Shown: positions 1 through 9,527 of the stretch, piece by piece | Layout of the letters: each line of letters begins with the position of its first letter | How positions within the stretch are numbered: the first letter of the stretch is position 1 | Assembly (NCBI GenBank): GCA_026710905.1 | Contig: JAPOQD010000142.1 | Coordinates: 1-41,376, forward strand | Origin: Halieaceae bacterium | GTDB taxonomy: Bacteria; Pseudomonadota; Gammaproteobacteria; Pseudomonadales; Halieaceae | Direction of reading: 5' to 3' | DNA: 41,376 nucleotides | Notes under the pieces: model-generated | The model's database searches: none | What the model was told of the DNA's origin: nothing | What the model saw: only the letters and a program-made list of their open reading frames with translations | Made by a program: the position numbers and the translations under genes

Positions 1-746
1 CCAGCTTCTACCTGTATTCCACCGGGGAAAACAATGCGGGAAACCTCAACTGAATGACTGCAAATTAACTTGAGAAAGAGGCAGTGGAATAATCTGAGCG
101 ACAACACCTCTCCGGACAACCACGCTTCGTTCTTGCGGCTATTCCACTCCCACCGCCCAGGTGTCGCCGGCATCCAGTCACCTGACCAGTGCACAAAAAT
201 TACGTCGAGCTGGCGCCATTGGCATGAACCCTTTGCGTCCTTTGCAGTGCATTTAGTGTTGCGGAGAGCATCTATGTTTCTTGCCAGGTCAGAGGCCGAT
301 TCGAAACTCTTAAACAGAGAACACTTGTTGCATACAAAAGTCAGCGGAGCAGGAGCATAGCCCATACGAAGTGGACTCAGGAACGCAATTCGGTCAACAC
401 CCAACGGCTCGACGGAAGCATCTCTGAGTAGCGCCTCATCAAGGCATTGACGCGGGTCGATTTGTCGGTCAGATGTGCCAATTGAGTAGGCGCGAGCAAA
501 CCAGCTCTGCCAGACTTCCTGCAGGCGAAGGATGATTTGCGCTTTGGTCTCATGTCTGATGGGCGCATCATCTGAGGTTGCAGAGAGGTCGGGAATCGAT
601 ATGCATGCGCCAAGACCTCCTTCGAAGGTGAAGAAAGCTCCAGGGGCATACGCGGAACCCAACTGGTTACGTGAGCGCGCCATCGTAGGTGCACTCAGTA
701 CTTTTTCGTCGTCGTCCTGCGCGAGAAATGTTCCCTTTGTCGCCAT
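1..746 (-). CDS. drmB: DrmB-like DISARM protein (DUF1998 type), N-terminal part, cut by window edge
   Basis: The gene starts at ATG 746, 13 bases after the stop of the helicase gene, and its frame stays open to base 1 (about 248 codons). The N-terminus has the RxxQL...PGAFFTF layout that opens DrmB/DUF1998 proteins. A cysteine pair follows (VCNKCS, near residue 135), then a second Cys region leading into CQWRQLDVIFVHWSGD, which I recognise as the DrmB N-terminal signature. In DISARM, DrmB forms a DNA-binding complex with the DrmA helicase. The family is usually about 600 aa, so most of it lies outside the window. Beyond about base 130 the frame loses family resemblance, and another frame looks better (see findings), so a frameshift or decay is possible. 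The family call rests on motif memory and on position after drmA. Confidence 0.68.
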   Translation of the reverse strand, partial: MATKGTFLAQDDDEKVLSAPTMARSRNQLGSAYAPGAFFTFEGGLGACISIPDLSATSDDAPIRHETKAQIILRLQEVWQSWFARAYSIGTSDRQIDPRQCLDEALLRDASVEPLGVDRIAFLSPLRMGYAPAPLTFVCNKCSLFKSFESASDLARNIDALRNTKCTAKDAKGSCQWRQLDVIFVHWSGDWMPATPGRWEWNSRKNEAWLSGEVLSLRLFHCLFLKLICSHSVEVSRIVFPGGIQVEA

Positions 747-759
747 GCCAGTCTCCCGT

Positions 760-3700
760 CTATGCGTTATCGGCACCGTCGTTGTTTGCTACACCGTGAC
801 GAACCAAGTCCATCACCACCTGCACTTCAACTGACGACTGTCTACGCCCTTCCGCATCTAGGGACGAAACCTGAATGATGCCCCCTTGATCGACGTCTCG
901 TAGCGATGTCATCGGCTTCAGCAGAAGGTCTGTCTGACTCTTGAAATAGCCACCCATCGTGCCACTACCCCAGACGTTGCTGCTCCAGGTGTCCACGATG
1001 AGGCTCCGTGTACGCTGATCGATTAGACGGCGGTAGTGTTCTTCACCTTCGGGCGTAAAAACTCCGCGTAGGCCTACCGCCAGTTCGATAAATCTGTCTA
1101 TTTCGTCAATGAACGCATCGCCTCTGACGGAGAGTTCTTGCCGCACGTTCGGGATGTGGCTGAAGTCCTTCGTCTTGTTTTTTTCATTCTCGGGCAAGAG
1201 TATCAAATCGCGACTAGGTACCACGCCAAGCAAGTACGCCTGAAAAAGGCTAGGAAACACACGCTCTATGGCGCGCTCGGCCCAACGATCAATGGCAGCG
1301 GGCTGAATCATGCGCTCAAGGAATCGGTGAAAGATGTCAAAGACGTGGACAATATGGCGATCGCGACGGCGTTGTGGTGTCGGCAGAAGTACAACGAAGC
1401 CGATATGCATACGCCCGACGCGCGACGAGGCTTGAATATACTCGGCGATATCTGAGGGCATACCGGCGAAGAACATCGAGTTGAACTCATCGACATCAAC
1501 GCCGTGAGAGATTGCCGATGTGGCTATCACGGAGCGTAATTGCTCGCGGATGGTCGGTAATGGCTGTCCTGGATCAACGCGTAGTTGCGCAGTTTCCACG
1601 ACCTCCTGTATTTCGCCTTGCTCCACTGAGCCGGTAATAAGCCGCGTGTCGAGCCCAGCCAGCTCGATGTTTTGGTTGAGGTGACGTTTGCGTGTTTCCT
1701 CTGCCTCAGCGGCCATGATTTGGTCGCCACCCTTTTTGTTAGTCACATAGGTTAGTGCGATTCGGTGCAAGTCGATGAGTGTTGCGAGGTCTGAAGCGTT
1801 GGACGCTAGTAGTACCCGCCTGTGCAGCGCCTGTAGTGGCCCCGGAGAGATGTGGTCGGCGAGTTGCTGCCGCACCACCTCGAACTGTTGGTCGTCGCCA
1901 CTAACAAGGCTATCGAACAGGTGGGTAATGATAAAGTGGAACCCTGAGAGAACCGCCACACTTGTCGAGGTGTGGGGCTTACCATTAGTCATGAAAGCCG
2001 TGTACACACGCGCCTGTCGGCTGGCCACTTCGAGGTTAGGGTTGGCGCACCGTGCAGTCTCCTCAGCTGCGGCCTCCGCAGGCTTTGCGTAGAAAGACTT
2101 ATACAGCGATGGGCCAGGTTCAGGGAACTGCGTCGCCGGAATTGAGCGCTGGTACAAGTGCTCAAGTTGTCGATCTGGATCGGAAACCGTCGCAGATGCG
2201 GCGATGATCTTGGCGCGCCGTCGTCGTCCCTGCTGGTCAACTGAAATAAACTCGTTCAGTGGTTTGGCAAAGTATTCAAAAATTGCATCTAGCGTCGATT
2301 CGAAAAGACCCGCGAAGGTGCCCAACGACTCATCAAGTAAGTGAGCCTCATCCTGAATGGTGAGGCTGGGAAAGGGGTCATGAAAGATTCTCAGCCCCGA
2401 TTTGTAGGAGGGGTAGACGCCCTCCATGCCTTTACTCTTTGGGCTTGCAACCAGCTCTCTTTTCTTGGGAATGTAAAGCCGACCGTTCGCAGGTTTAACC
2501 CATGGTGCGGCTCCAAACATTCCGTAGATGCGACGGATGGTCCAGCTAGAGTGACCAATGAGCGCAAGTTTGTCGACAGTGCCGAGCAGTACTGACGGCG
2601 CAAGATCATAGATGTCTTCGTCGACGATGTAGAATGGGAGAGGCCTCCACTGCCCCTGATTAGAATCGCACTCAAAGTCAGTACATACGTGCCCAAGTGT
2701 CTGGTCACCATGCTCGACAAATAGACGTAGAGCGATCTCATTTTGGCAAAACGGACAATTGGGAAGCTTGCGCCAAGCGCGCAACGCAGCTGAGTACTTC
2801 TTGTCGCCCTCTCGAAGTGCGTTCTCGTTCGCCAGTCGTGGCGGCGCAGTCGTGATTTGCGGGATGCTTTTGACGCCCTTTGCGTTGTGGCGGTTTGGCG
2901 AGCCGCCACTGCCGACCCAAAAGCCTATGGACAACTCGTCGCCATCATATTCATAACGCCGACGCACGCGTTCTGCCCATGCGAGCACGCGTGCACAACG
3001 CTGCGCCTGCTGAATCGTAAGCAGACGCAATGGATAACGAATCAATGCTGTAACCCCTCGATGCTTTCCGCGCAGGCGGTCGAGCATCAGGTTGAAAACG
3101 AGTAAGCCAAAAAAGGCCTCAGACTTGCCGCCGCCAGTGGCAAAGTACAGAAGGGTGACGGCATCGTCGCGAAGTTCGTCGTAGAAATGGCTGAACTCTG
3201 GAATGCGGGAGGCCAGTGCCGGGATGTTTGCGATAATAAAGGCCAGTTGGAACAGGTGCCACTCGTTGTTGTCATGCTTGAACCGCGACTGCATAAAATC
3301 TGCCATGGCTTCGTTCATGGCGAGCCAAGCTTCGTAGACGACAGCTTTTGGATTATTCTGTTGCCCTCGTTCCTGCCATGCTGCTTTGGACTCCCGCAGA
3401 CACTCCAGTCCAGCTGCGATAGAGTTCATCTCAGCTGTCCACTTGGCAATATCCAAATCGAAGGCCTTGGTTTCGCGTGCGGTGCCTTCGTTGTCAGAGG
3501 AGTAGAGCCCCTCCGTCGGATTCACCTGCCTAGGCAGCGCAGCAATCCACGCTTGCATGGCGGGCAAGAATGGCGCTATACCATCGAGACCATCGGGCTG
3601 CGCGAGCAACCGTACATTCCGTTGAACCCCATTCGCGCCGGTAGGCACGATGCGCGGCTGGGTGTAGCGCGGCGTCCAAGTGGTCTCCAGAACCACCAGT

Positions 3701-4947
3701 TCGGGTTGCGACTCGATGCAAAGAACTCCGCAGTTGTGCCCCATTGCCGGATAGGTCAGGTACTTGTTGTATCGATACGAAGGTTCGATGCGCTCGAGCT
3801 TCAGCGGGTGGTGAAGAACCGATGGCAATTGCACACGCAACGACACGAGGAACACAGCCTCTTCGGTCTCGTCCACATGCTGTCGGGGTGCTTGGCTAAC
3901 ATTCTCCAGCGCGATAAACAGGTTGCGCCTCGACCTGTCCAGCCAATCATCATTAAGCTGAAGGTCCCATTTAAGTTGAATATTAGGGAGCGCAACTGGC
4001 AAGTCAGACTTGCGGGCTTTGTCGAGAAAATCTGCCCAGTTCGTGTACTGGCTGGCTGGTATGGTTAGCCGGTGGCGATATCCCCAAGTCTTACCTCCTG
4101 TCTTCGGATCATCGCTTAGAACCCACTCTTCAAGCCGTTTGACGATAGCTTCGTTCATACTCGCGGCATGGATATCAACCTCATGCAGGAGTTGGATTAA
4201 GGATTTGGTGGTATCTAGTTCGAGCACAGGAAGCTCGACCTCCAGCCGCATCCATTTGTGGGGAACGGCTAGAGGTTCAAAGTGTTCGTCCTTAATGGAG
4301 AGAGTTCCGGGAACATTAACGGGAAAGGCCTCTCTGACCGAATAGGCTGCAGTATCCCCTTCAGCCTCTGTGTCTGTCTCAGTGGCTTCCTGAGGTAAGT
4401 CAGAGGTTAGTAGATGCCTCGGGATTCCCTTGGCGGCATAAACTTCATCTACAACCTTCTTGCGAATCTCGGACCATCCCGGATGCTTCCACTTGGAAGT
4501 GTACGACCCTTTGACCTTATTCCACTTTTCGTCGAGGAGAATGTTCCGCTCGGCCTTGAGTTCATCAATCACGGCTTGTCGTAGTATGAAGACTGGCCGG
4601 CAGTTGGGACGTTTAAGGTCCTCTTCATGGGGTAGAACACGCAAATAGAGTGAAAGACGCGGCTGAATTGTTACCACCGAGGGCGATGCTGTGTTGAGTT
4701 GTAACTGCAATCCGTGTGATGAAACCCATATCGGCGAAGTGACCTCGTCGTCGCCAGATGGACTGCGCTGCGGCAGGAGAAAGCCTGAATTCAACAGCGC
4801 CCGGGGGCGGGCTCCAAACAGGTACTGCCCCATGGAGCCCTGGCCACTCACTTGGGCATATGTTAGGTTCAAAATGCTATCGACAACCGCTTCCTTCAAT
4901 GTGGAAGGAATAGCAGCAGGGTTTGCACGGAGGGTAGTGTGGCTCAT
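760..4947 (-). CDS. drmA: DrmA-like SF2 helicase of a DISARM anti-phage system
   Basis: This 1395-aa protein fits DrmA in length and motif order. After a roughly 590-residue N-terminal part come Walker A (ATGGGKSE, about 603-610) and motif Ia (RYPLRLLTIQQAQR). A four-cysteine zinc-binding region follows (CPFC at 731-734, then C755 and C760). Then come DEAH (866-869), motif III (SAT, 918-920), and a motif V/VI block (SAISHGVDVDEF, then QASSRVGR at 1172-1179). DrmA is the core DISARM helicase and works with DrmB in blocking incoming phage DNA. The start codon overlaps the stop of the upstream gene (ATGA at 4944-4947), so the two are translationally coupled. drmB follows after 13 bases. The whole set reads as one operon. 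The helicase call is certain; the DrmA assignment is strong because of the DrmB neighbour. Confidence 0.87.
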   Translation of the reverse strand: MSHTTLRANPAAIPSTLKEAVVDSILNLTYAQVSGQGSMGQYLFGARPRALLNSGFLLPQRSPSGDDEVTSPIWVSSHGLQLQLNTASPSVVTIQPRLSLYLRVLPHEEDLKRPNCRPVFILRQAVIDELKAERNILLDEKWNKVKGSYTSKWKHPGWSEIRKKVVDEVYAAKGIPRHLLTSDLPQEATETDTEAEGDTAAYSVREAFPVNVPGTLSIKDEHFEPLAVPHKWMRLEVELPVLELDTTKSLIQLLHEVDIHAASMNEAIVKRLEEWVLSDDPKTGGKTWGYRHRLTIPASQYTNWADFLDKARKSDLPVALPNIQLKWDLQLNDDWLDRSRRNLFIALENVSQAPRQHVDETEEAVFLVSLRVQLPSVLHHPLKLERIEPSYRYNKYLTYPAMGHNCGVLCIESQPELVVLETTWTPRYTQPRIVPTGANGVQRNVRLLAQPDGLDGIAPFLPAMQAWIAALPRQVNPTEGLYSSDNEGTARETKAFDLDIAKWTAEMNSIAAGLECLRESKAAWQERGQQNNPKAVVYEAWLAMNEAMADFMQSRFKHDNNEWHLFQLAFIIANIPALASRIPEFSHFYDELRDDAVTLLYFATGGGKSEAFFGLLVFNLMLDRLRGKHRGVTALIRYPLRLLTIQQAQRCARVLAWAERVRRRYEYDGDELSIGFWVGSGGSPNRHNAKGVKSIPQITTAPPRLANENALREGDKKYSAALRAWRKLPNCPFCQNEIALRLFVEHGDQTLGHVCTDFECDSNQGQWRPLPFYIVDEDIYDLAPSVLLGTVDKLALIGHSSWTIRRIYGMFGAAPWVKPANGRLYIPKKRELVASPKSKGMEGVYPSYKSGLRIFHDPFPSLTIQDEAHLLDESLGTFAGLFESTLDAIFEYFAKPLNEFISVDQQGRRRRAKIIAASATVSDPDRQLEHLYQRSIPATQFPEPGPSLYKSFYAKPAEAAAEETARCANPNLEVASRQARVYTAFMTNGKPHTSTSVAVLSGFHFIITHLFDSLVSGDDQQFEVVRQQLADHISPGPLQALHRRVLLASNASDLATLIDLHRIALTYVTNKKGGDQIMAAEAEETRKRHLNQNIELAGLDTRLITGSVEQGEIQEVVETAQLRVDPGQPLPTIREQLRSVIATSAISHGVDVDEFNSMFFAGMPSDIAEYIQASSRVGRMHIGFVVLLPTPQRRRDRHIVHVFDIFHRFLERMIQPAAIDRWAERAIERVFPSLFQAYLLGVVPSRDLILLPENEKNKTKDFSHIPNVRQELSVRGDAFIDEIDRFIELAVGLRGVFTPEGEEHYRRLIDQRTRSLIVDTWSSNVWGSGTMGGYFKSQTDLLLKPMTSLRDVDQGGIIQVSSLDAEGRRQSSVEVQVVMDLVRHGVANNDGADNA

Positions 4948-7730
4948 ATAAGCGGTTCCCTAGCAGGGATGACCCGTTCGATGGTTGCCACGTTTTCACG
5001 CGCATTATCGAATAGTATGGTTAGGGTCTGTCGTTTGATGTTTGAGTTGGCCATGGCCGATTCTGGCTGCAACAGCATATAAGCGTAGATATCTGAGATG
5101 TGGCGCCCATCTAGGCGCCGTGAAGTGCGTACGGCCATGATGCACCGCTGCCATTGGTATGCGGCTTCCAGCGGAGAAAAGCCCAAAACCTCGGCAAAAG
5201 CCTTGAAAACTGCCTCGCGCTGTGGGGCCTGAGGCCGAAGCCTTTCGAAGGGCGTGTTTGGCGACTCGCCCAAATCAATCCACTTTCGCATCGCCTGTTC
5301 CTTGGGAAGATCCGCTTCCATTAGGGGATAGGAGGCAAGTATTTCCCTTCGCAACTCTCTAACCTTGTCGGATATCTTTCTTCCCGAGAACCTTTCAGCA
5401 AAGCGCTTTTGGACTTGCTCATGGTAGCTACGGAGCGCTGCCTCGAAAGTCTTGTCTGACTGAATGGGTACTCCAGCATCACGTAGGGTCTGCTCTACCA
5501 TTTCACGTAGCTCGGCCGACATAACGAAAAGCTTGTTGCCCACTTCCAGAGACTTAACTTGGCAGATTTTGAACCCGTTTTCGGATGAATGCTGCGATGC
5601 AGGGTCATAGATATAAACTTCACTACTATCCCGACGATACTGGGTAACGCCACTATCAAGATGGATTGCCCAAGAACCGGGAGCAATGTAGTTATCATTG
5701 GAACTCATATTCGACGACAGTTCAATGCGAAACGTGGGCAAGGCATAATCACCAGTAGACAGCACTGATGAGTCTTCGGGAAGATCCTTTAATTGACGAA
5801 GAATAGATTCTATACGTGGTTTGAAAGATTTAAACTCATCGAAATTTTCAATAATAGGCTTAAGCGAACCCCTCAGAAACTGCGCAGTACGTTGAGTAAG
5901 CAAGATGACCGAGTGGGCCGGGACACGATTATCTGTGATAATCAACTGCAGACAATCTTGGTTCAGACCTGCAAAAACAAGAGCTGAACCTTCAAGCGTG
6001 TCGATGTGCTCTTTAAGACTTGTTGAGGTAATGAGGTGAACCCTGTTACTGAAAGTATCGTAGGTTATTCCACCGGGGTATTGATCGTACTCTGCCAGAA
6101 AACGTTCTGCGAGACGCCGATACAATGCATTCGTAAATACGATGGCAATTTTTCGTCTTTTTCCTGCGGAGACGTTCGCTACTAGCTCGGTTAACTTATG
6201 GGCAAATGGTGTTGCTTGATAGTAGTTTTCAATCAGCCGAGAGCCTCTTTCTACACTTTCTAACAATGCAGGACGGTTTTCACCAACGCCTACGTTTCGG
6301 TCAAACTCATGAATAGCACCAACATGCATGGGCCAGTCAAAAGCGGCCCTAGTGAACTCTGCCACATCCGATCCCGACAAGTAGTCGGTTAGTTCTTGTA
6401 TGCCACAGGGCAAGGCAGCTATACGAGACAAGTAGGTTGCCGCATCTGTCAAGGGCTTGGCCTTTTCCCTACCCCCTGGAACAGAATTGGCGATTCTCAT
6501 CAGCTTCTTGGTGACTTTCGCAACATCAGCATCGACAACGAAAACGTCAAACTCGCGGGGCATCGGGTGAAGTGTTTCGTGCACACCTTCCGCTAATAAA
6601 CCGGCAAATCCCACTGTGTTCGGAAAGCCGCATACTTTGAATTCGTGGGGGGTTCTCCAGTGTTTATCTTGGGGGCGCTTTTTGTTGCGCTTCCAGAGCT
6701 CATTCTTTAGTTTGTAAGCGGCGTGTGGCTCGTCAGTGACGATAACAACACCCGGAGGGTTTGAGTGATAGACTTCCTCTATCATCATACAAAAACTGGC
6801 AATTCGCCCCCTCCAACTAAGCGCTTCAGCACGGATTGCAATAGTTGCGTAAATTAATACCACCTCCGGTTGTCCAATAGCAACGAGAGCTTGCCGCAAC
6901 TCTTCTTTTGACATTCGTCCGTCGAGCGCAAAAAGTGCATCTGGAGCAGTCTCAGGGTTGCCAATGACAGCGCAGCTTAACTTTCTTAGAGCCTTAGCAT
7001 GAGATCGTTTTAGCAACTTAGTGCGTATGATAGAAAGTAGCCGGTCAGTGCATGACTCCCAATGGGTAAAACCAGGCTTAGCAAGAAATTGGGGGAGTAA
7101 CTCACCAATTGTTGGGTTTAAATTCACACCTAAAGCATTCGGTAAACTAAGATCACTAAGTGAAAAAAGGTATGCGTCTTTGTCCGGGAGAGATCGTTTA
7201 ACCAACTCATTTGATGAAATCTCGGCTAATCTATTCGCTATATTCAGTATTTCACTACGATTGAATTGAATATGGTTTAGCAAATGAAATACATTGCTTT
7301 TGACCGGGAAAAGCACCCCCCTAACGCCCTGCTTGTCCCCTTCGTCCCACCTTGCCAGAGTAGCCAATGCATGCACAAGAGTGAGTGTTTTGAGTGTGGC
7401 CGGCCACACAAGCGCGATGTGGCGTGTACGATGTTTAGCGGCATGCAGATATAAGTCGGCCAACTCCACGAGAGTGCTGGAAGGAGTACTGGGTTGCACC
7501 TCGTCATTACAAAATAGATCAATCAGCGAACTCTGGACGCGAGGCATTACAGAAGGTGGGGGTGTAACGGCTATCTTTTCCTTTTTCTCGATTCGTATCT
7601 TCGTTGATTTTCGCACTGTCGATGATTTTGGTTTTTTACGTGCGGCAAAGCGGGCCAATGCTTTTTTCTTTGCCTCACTCCGTTTTTGCTCTGCCTCCTG
7701 TAGATCTTTAAATTTGTCCTTATACGCCAT
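4944..7730 (-). CDS. DrmE-like protein, degenerate helicase-type, in DISARM operon
   Basis: This 928-aa protein sits between the methylase and drmA. The first 60 residues are very Lys/Arg-rich and probably helical (AEQKRSEAKKKALARFAARKK). After that the layout recalls a helicase without its catalytic residues. A beta strand runs into a P-loop-like place that lacks GxGKT (VWPATLKTLT, 108-117). A VVIVTDEP strand (328-335) stands where a Walker B might be. A second alternating strand/helix half follows (KIAIVFTN, HSVILLTQR), then a small beta-rich segment (VYIYDP...VGNKLFV). DrmE, known only from class 2 DISARM and of unknown biochemistry, is the best match by position and general look. The start is supported by AGGA six bases upstream. 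The gene is more AT-rich than the chromosome to the right. It could instead be a new component; the DrmE label is an inference. Confidence 0.5.
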   Translation of the reverse strand: MAYKDKFKDLQEAEQKRSEAKKKALARFAARKKPKSSTVRKSTKIRIEKKEKIAVTPPPSVMPRVQSSLIDLFCNDEVQPSTPSSTLVELADLYLHAAKHRTRHIALVWPATLKTLTLVHALATLARWDEGDKQGVRGVLFPVKSNVFHLLNHIQFNRSEILNIANRLAEISSNELVKRSLPDKDAYLFSLSDLSLPNALGVNLNPTIGELLPQFLAKPGFTHWESCTDRLLSIIRTKLLKRSHAKALRKLSCAVIGNPETAPDALFALDGRMSKEELRQALVAIGQPEVVLIYATIAIRAEALSWRGRIASFCMMIEEVYHSNPPGVVIVTDEPHAAYKLKNELWKRNKKRPQDKHWRTPHEFKVCGFPNTVGFAGLLAEGVHETLHPMPREFDVFVVDADVAKVTKKLMRIANSVPGGREKAKPLTDAATYLSRIAALPCGIQELTDYLSGSDVAEFTRAAFDWPMHVGAIHEFDRNVGVGENRPALLESVERGSRLIENYYQATPFAHKLTELVANVSAGKRRKIAIVFTNALYRRLAERFLAEYDQYPGGITYDTFSNRVHLITSTSLKEHIDTLEGSALVFAGLNQDCLQLIITDNRVPAHSVILLTQRTAQFLRGSLKPIIENFDEFKSFKPRIESILRQLKDLPEDSSVLSTGDYALPTFRIELSSNMSSNDNYIAPGSWAIHLDSGVTQYRRDSSEVYIYDPASQHSSENGFKICQVKSLEVGNKLFVMSAELREMVEQTLRDAGVPIQSDKTFEAALRSYHEQVQKRFAERFSGRKISDKVRELRREILASYPLMEADLPKEQAMRKWIDLGESPNTPFERLRPQAPQREAVFKAFAEVLGFSPLEAAYQWQRCIMAVRTSRRLDGRHISDIYAYMLLQPESAMANSNIKRQTLTILFDNARENVATIERVIPAREPLI

Positions 7731-7771
7731 GTCTCGTCCTGATTTATGTAGTTGCTTAGCTAGAAAAATTA

Positions 7772-9505
7772 CTAGGTCTCTAAGGCGCGTTTCGCAGCCT
7801 CGGCTATGTTGTGACCTTCGGTCAAATATTTCTTCAACCGACTTGGATTTGGAAGGCGTAATTGCTTGAGTTCAAAAGCCGACACGTTGGTTGCGCCTGA
7901 GATGCACCGGAAACAGCGGTCAACTGTTGGAGTCCCCAATAACTGTGTGAGTTGAGCTGGAGGAAGTACTGGCATTGGCACCACCTGTTCTATTATGACA
8001 ATGTGGTTTTCGCCGACAAATCCACCATAAGTGTTGAATATCTCATCCGGGACATTGGCTGCGATTAGTCTTCTTGACTGATCATTCGATGTTACTCGCT
8101 GTAATATTACACTAGGGTTCTTGACTATCGATCGGTGTGACTTTGAGCCTAGGTTCACAAAGCAAGGCTCCATGTTGTCTTTGGGGTAACCATTAAACCT
8201 CAAGCTTCCGTCGCCTGCGATGTCGCTGGACCATATCAATGGGATTGCCGATTCACCCTTTGCTCTAGCTGCGCATTTGGCCGAAACGTATGTAGGGCGA
8301 TGGTCTCGATTCCATACGAAAGCACCAATTCGAATTGAATAACCGTATTCAGCAAGAGTAACCCCTGACTTCGCTGCGCTCCGTAACAGCGGAATATCGC
8401 TTTCCGTTCGTGGAATTGGCCAAGCCGAGCCAGAGCTGGGCAATGAGCATTGGCCAACGTACACGTATTCGCCGTCTGGAGATACCACACACACATCAGT
8501 GACTGATGGCCGAGAATGTTCATTGTCTTTACGTTTCACTAGTGTCAGCGCGGTTTCCTGCTCTACATCCATGAAAACGCCCTGTCGGTCGCTTACCATG
8601 CCGATGCTTAGCAACTGAGACTGGGCCAATAAAAAAGTGCGTAGCTTTGAAAAGTATTGTCCCGACAAAAAGCTCGTGGGTGTCACAAGGGCGCAGATAC
8701 CGCCTTGTGATAGCAACCTAACGCAAAGAACCACAAAAAGTGAATAAAGATTCGGTTGCCCTTCAATGATGTCAGAAAACTCACTGAAATACACCTGAAC
8801 TTCCTGTGCCTTCATCTTACGAAATGGGGGATTGCAGACAACTACATCCAGCGCATCTACTAATTGCGTAGAATGCAACAATGAATCGCCTTGCAATACT
8901 TGGAACTGTGGAATCAGGCCAGTGGCGGTTACCTCTTCATGTAATGTCATAAGAAGGAAGTGTTGCGAGAGCTTGCAAAGTGTTTTATCCCTGTCAATGC
9001 CATATAGATGTGCTTGAACATGCTTGAGCACTTCCTCAGGCGTCACTCCTTTGGCGAGCAATAAACTTCTCATTCTCATGGCGATGGGCGTCAGGAATGC
9101 TGCGCCGCCGCAAGCGGGGTCGCAAAAACTTCGATTAGCAAAATCGACTCCGCTGGCTGCCAAATCGTCTAACAGTCGCTTGGTTAGGGACGGAGGTGTG
9201 AAGAACATGGCCAAGTCTTTGCGATGCTGATCTCCGACCAGGTGTGCATACGCTGAAGTAAACCAATATGTTGCCTCTTGCAGCTCGTAGACCTGGATAA
9301 AATTGATAAAATCGATTACTGCCGTAGCATGTTGTAAGTTTAGAGGGGCTGGTATTTCCGAGAAGGGTAGCCCAGGAAATGACTGCTTACACCATCGAGC
9401 TAACGACGCCCCAATGATATCTTCTGCTGTAACGCGATGTTCATGCATAATATTGCTCAGAGAACGGACGAGTCGTTGGAAACTGGTCTTCTTAAGTATG
9501 GCCAT
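7772..9505 (-). CDS. N6-adenine DNA methyltransferase of the DISARM-like operon
   Basis: This 577-aa type-I-like gamma-class adenine methylase has motif X (FFTPPSLTKRLL, 101-112), the AdoMet motif I (DPACGGAAFLTP, 129-140), an acidic strand (YGIDRD, 168-173) and the catalytic NPPF tetrapeptide (225-228). The C-terminal half (roughly 330-577) is the expected target-recognition region. In a DISARM context the methylase marks host DNA so that the DrmA/DrmB machinery spares it. It is the first gene of the operon: the next gene begins 41 bases after its stop, and an integrase remnant ends 22 bases upstream. It is much shorter than BREX PglX. It is an N6-adenine enzyme (DrmMI-like activity) although the next gene looks DrmE-like, a combination not found in the two standard DISARM classes. 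No separate restriction nuclease is visible in the window. Confidence 0.85.
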   Translation of the reverse strand: MAILKKTSFQRLVRSLSNIMHEHRVTAEDIIGASLARWCKQSFPGLPFSEIPAPLNLQHATAVIDFINFIQVYELQEATYWFTSAYAHLVGDQHRKDLAMFFTPPSLTKRLLDDLAASGVDFANRSFCDPACGGAAFLTPIAMRMRSLLLAKGVTPEEVLKHVQAHLYGIDRDKTLCKLSQHFLLMTLHEEVTATGLIPQFQVLQGDSLLHSTQLVDALDVVVCNPPFRKMKAQEVQVYFSEFSDIIEGQPNLYSLFVVLCVRLLSQGGICALVTPTSFLSGQYFSKLRTFLLAQSQLLSIGMVSDRQGVFMDVEQETALTLVKRKDNEHSRPSVTDVCVVSPDGEYVYVGQCSLPSSGSAWPIPRTESDIPLLRSAAKSGVTLAEYGYSIRIGAFVWNRDHRPTYVSAKCAARAKGESAIPLIWSSDIAGDGSLRFNGYPKDNMEPCFVNLGSKSHRSIVKNPSVILQRVTSNDQSRRLIAANVPDEIFNTYGGFVGENHIVIIEQVVPMPVLPPAQLTQLLGTPTVDRCFRCISGATNVSAFELKQLRLPNPSRLKKYLTEGHNIAEAAKRALET

Positions 9506-9527
9506 TATCAGCTTGATGATTAGACAT

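Noticed and set aside
3187-4068. Long plus-strand open frame opposite the DrmA gene
   Set aside because: It is antisense to a motif-rich helicase, has no family features and no ribosome site that fits.
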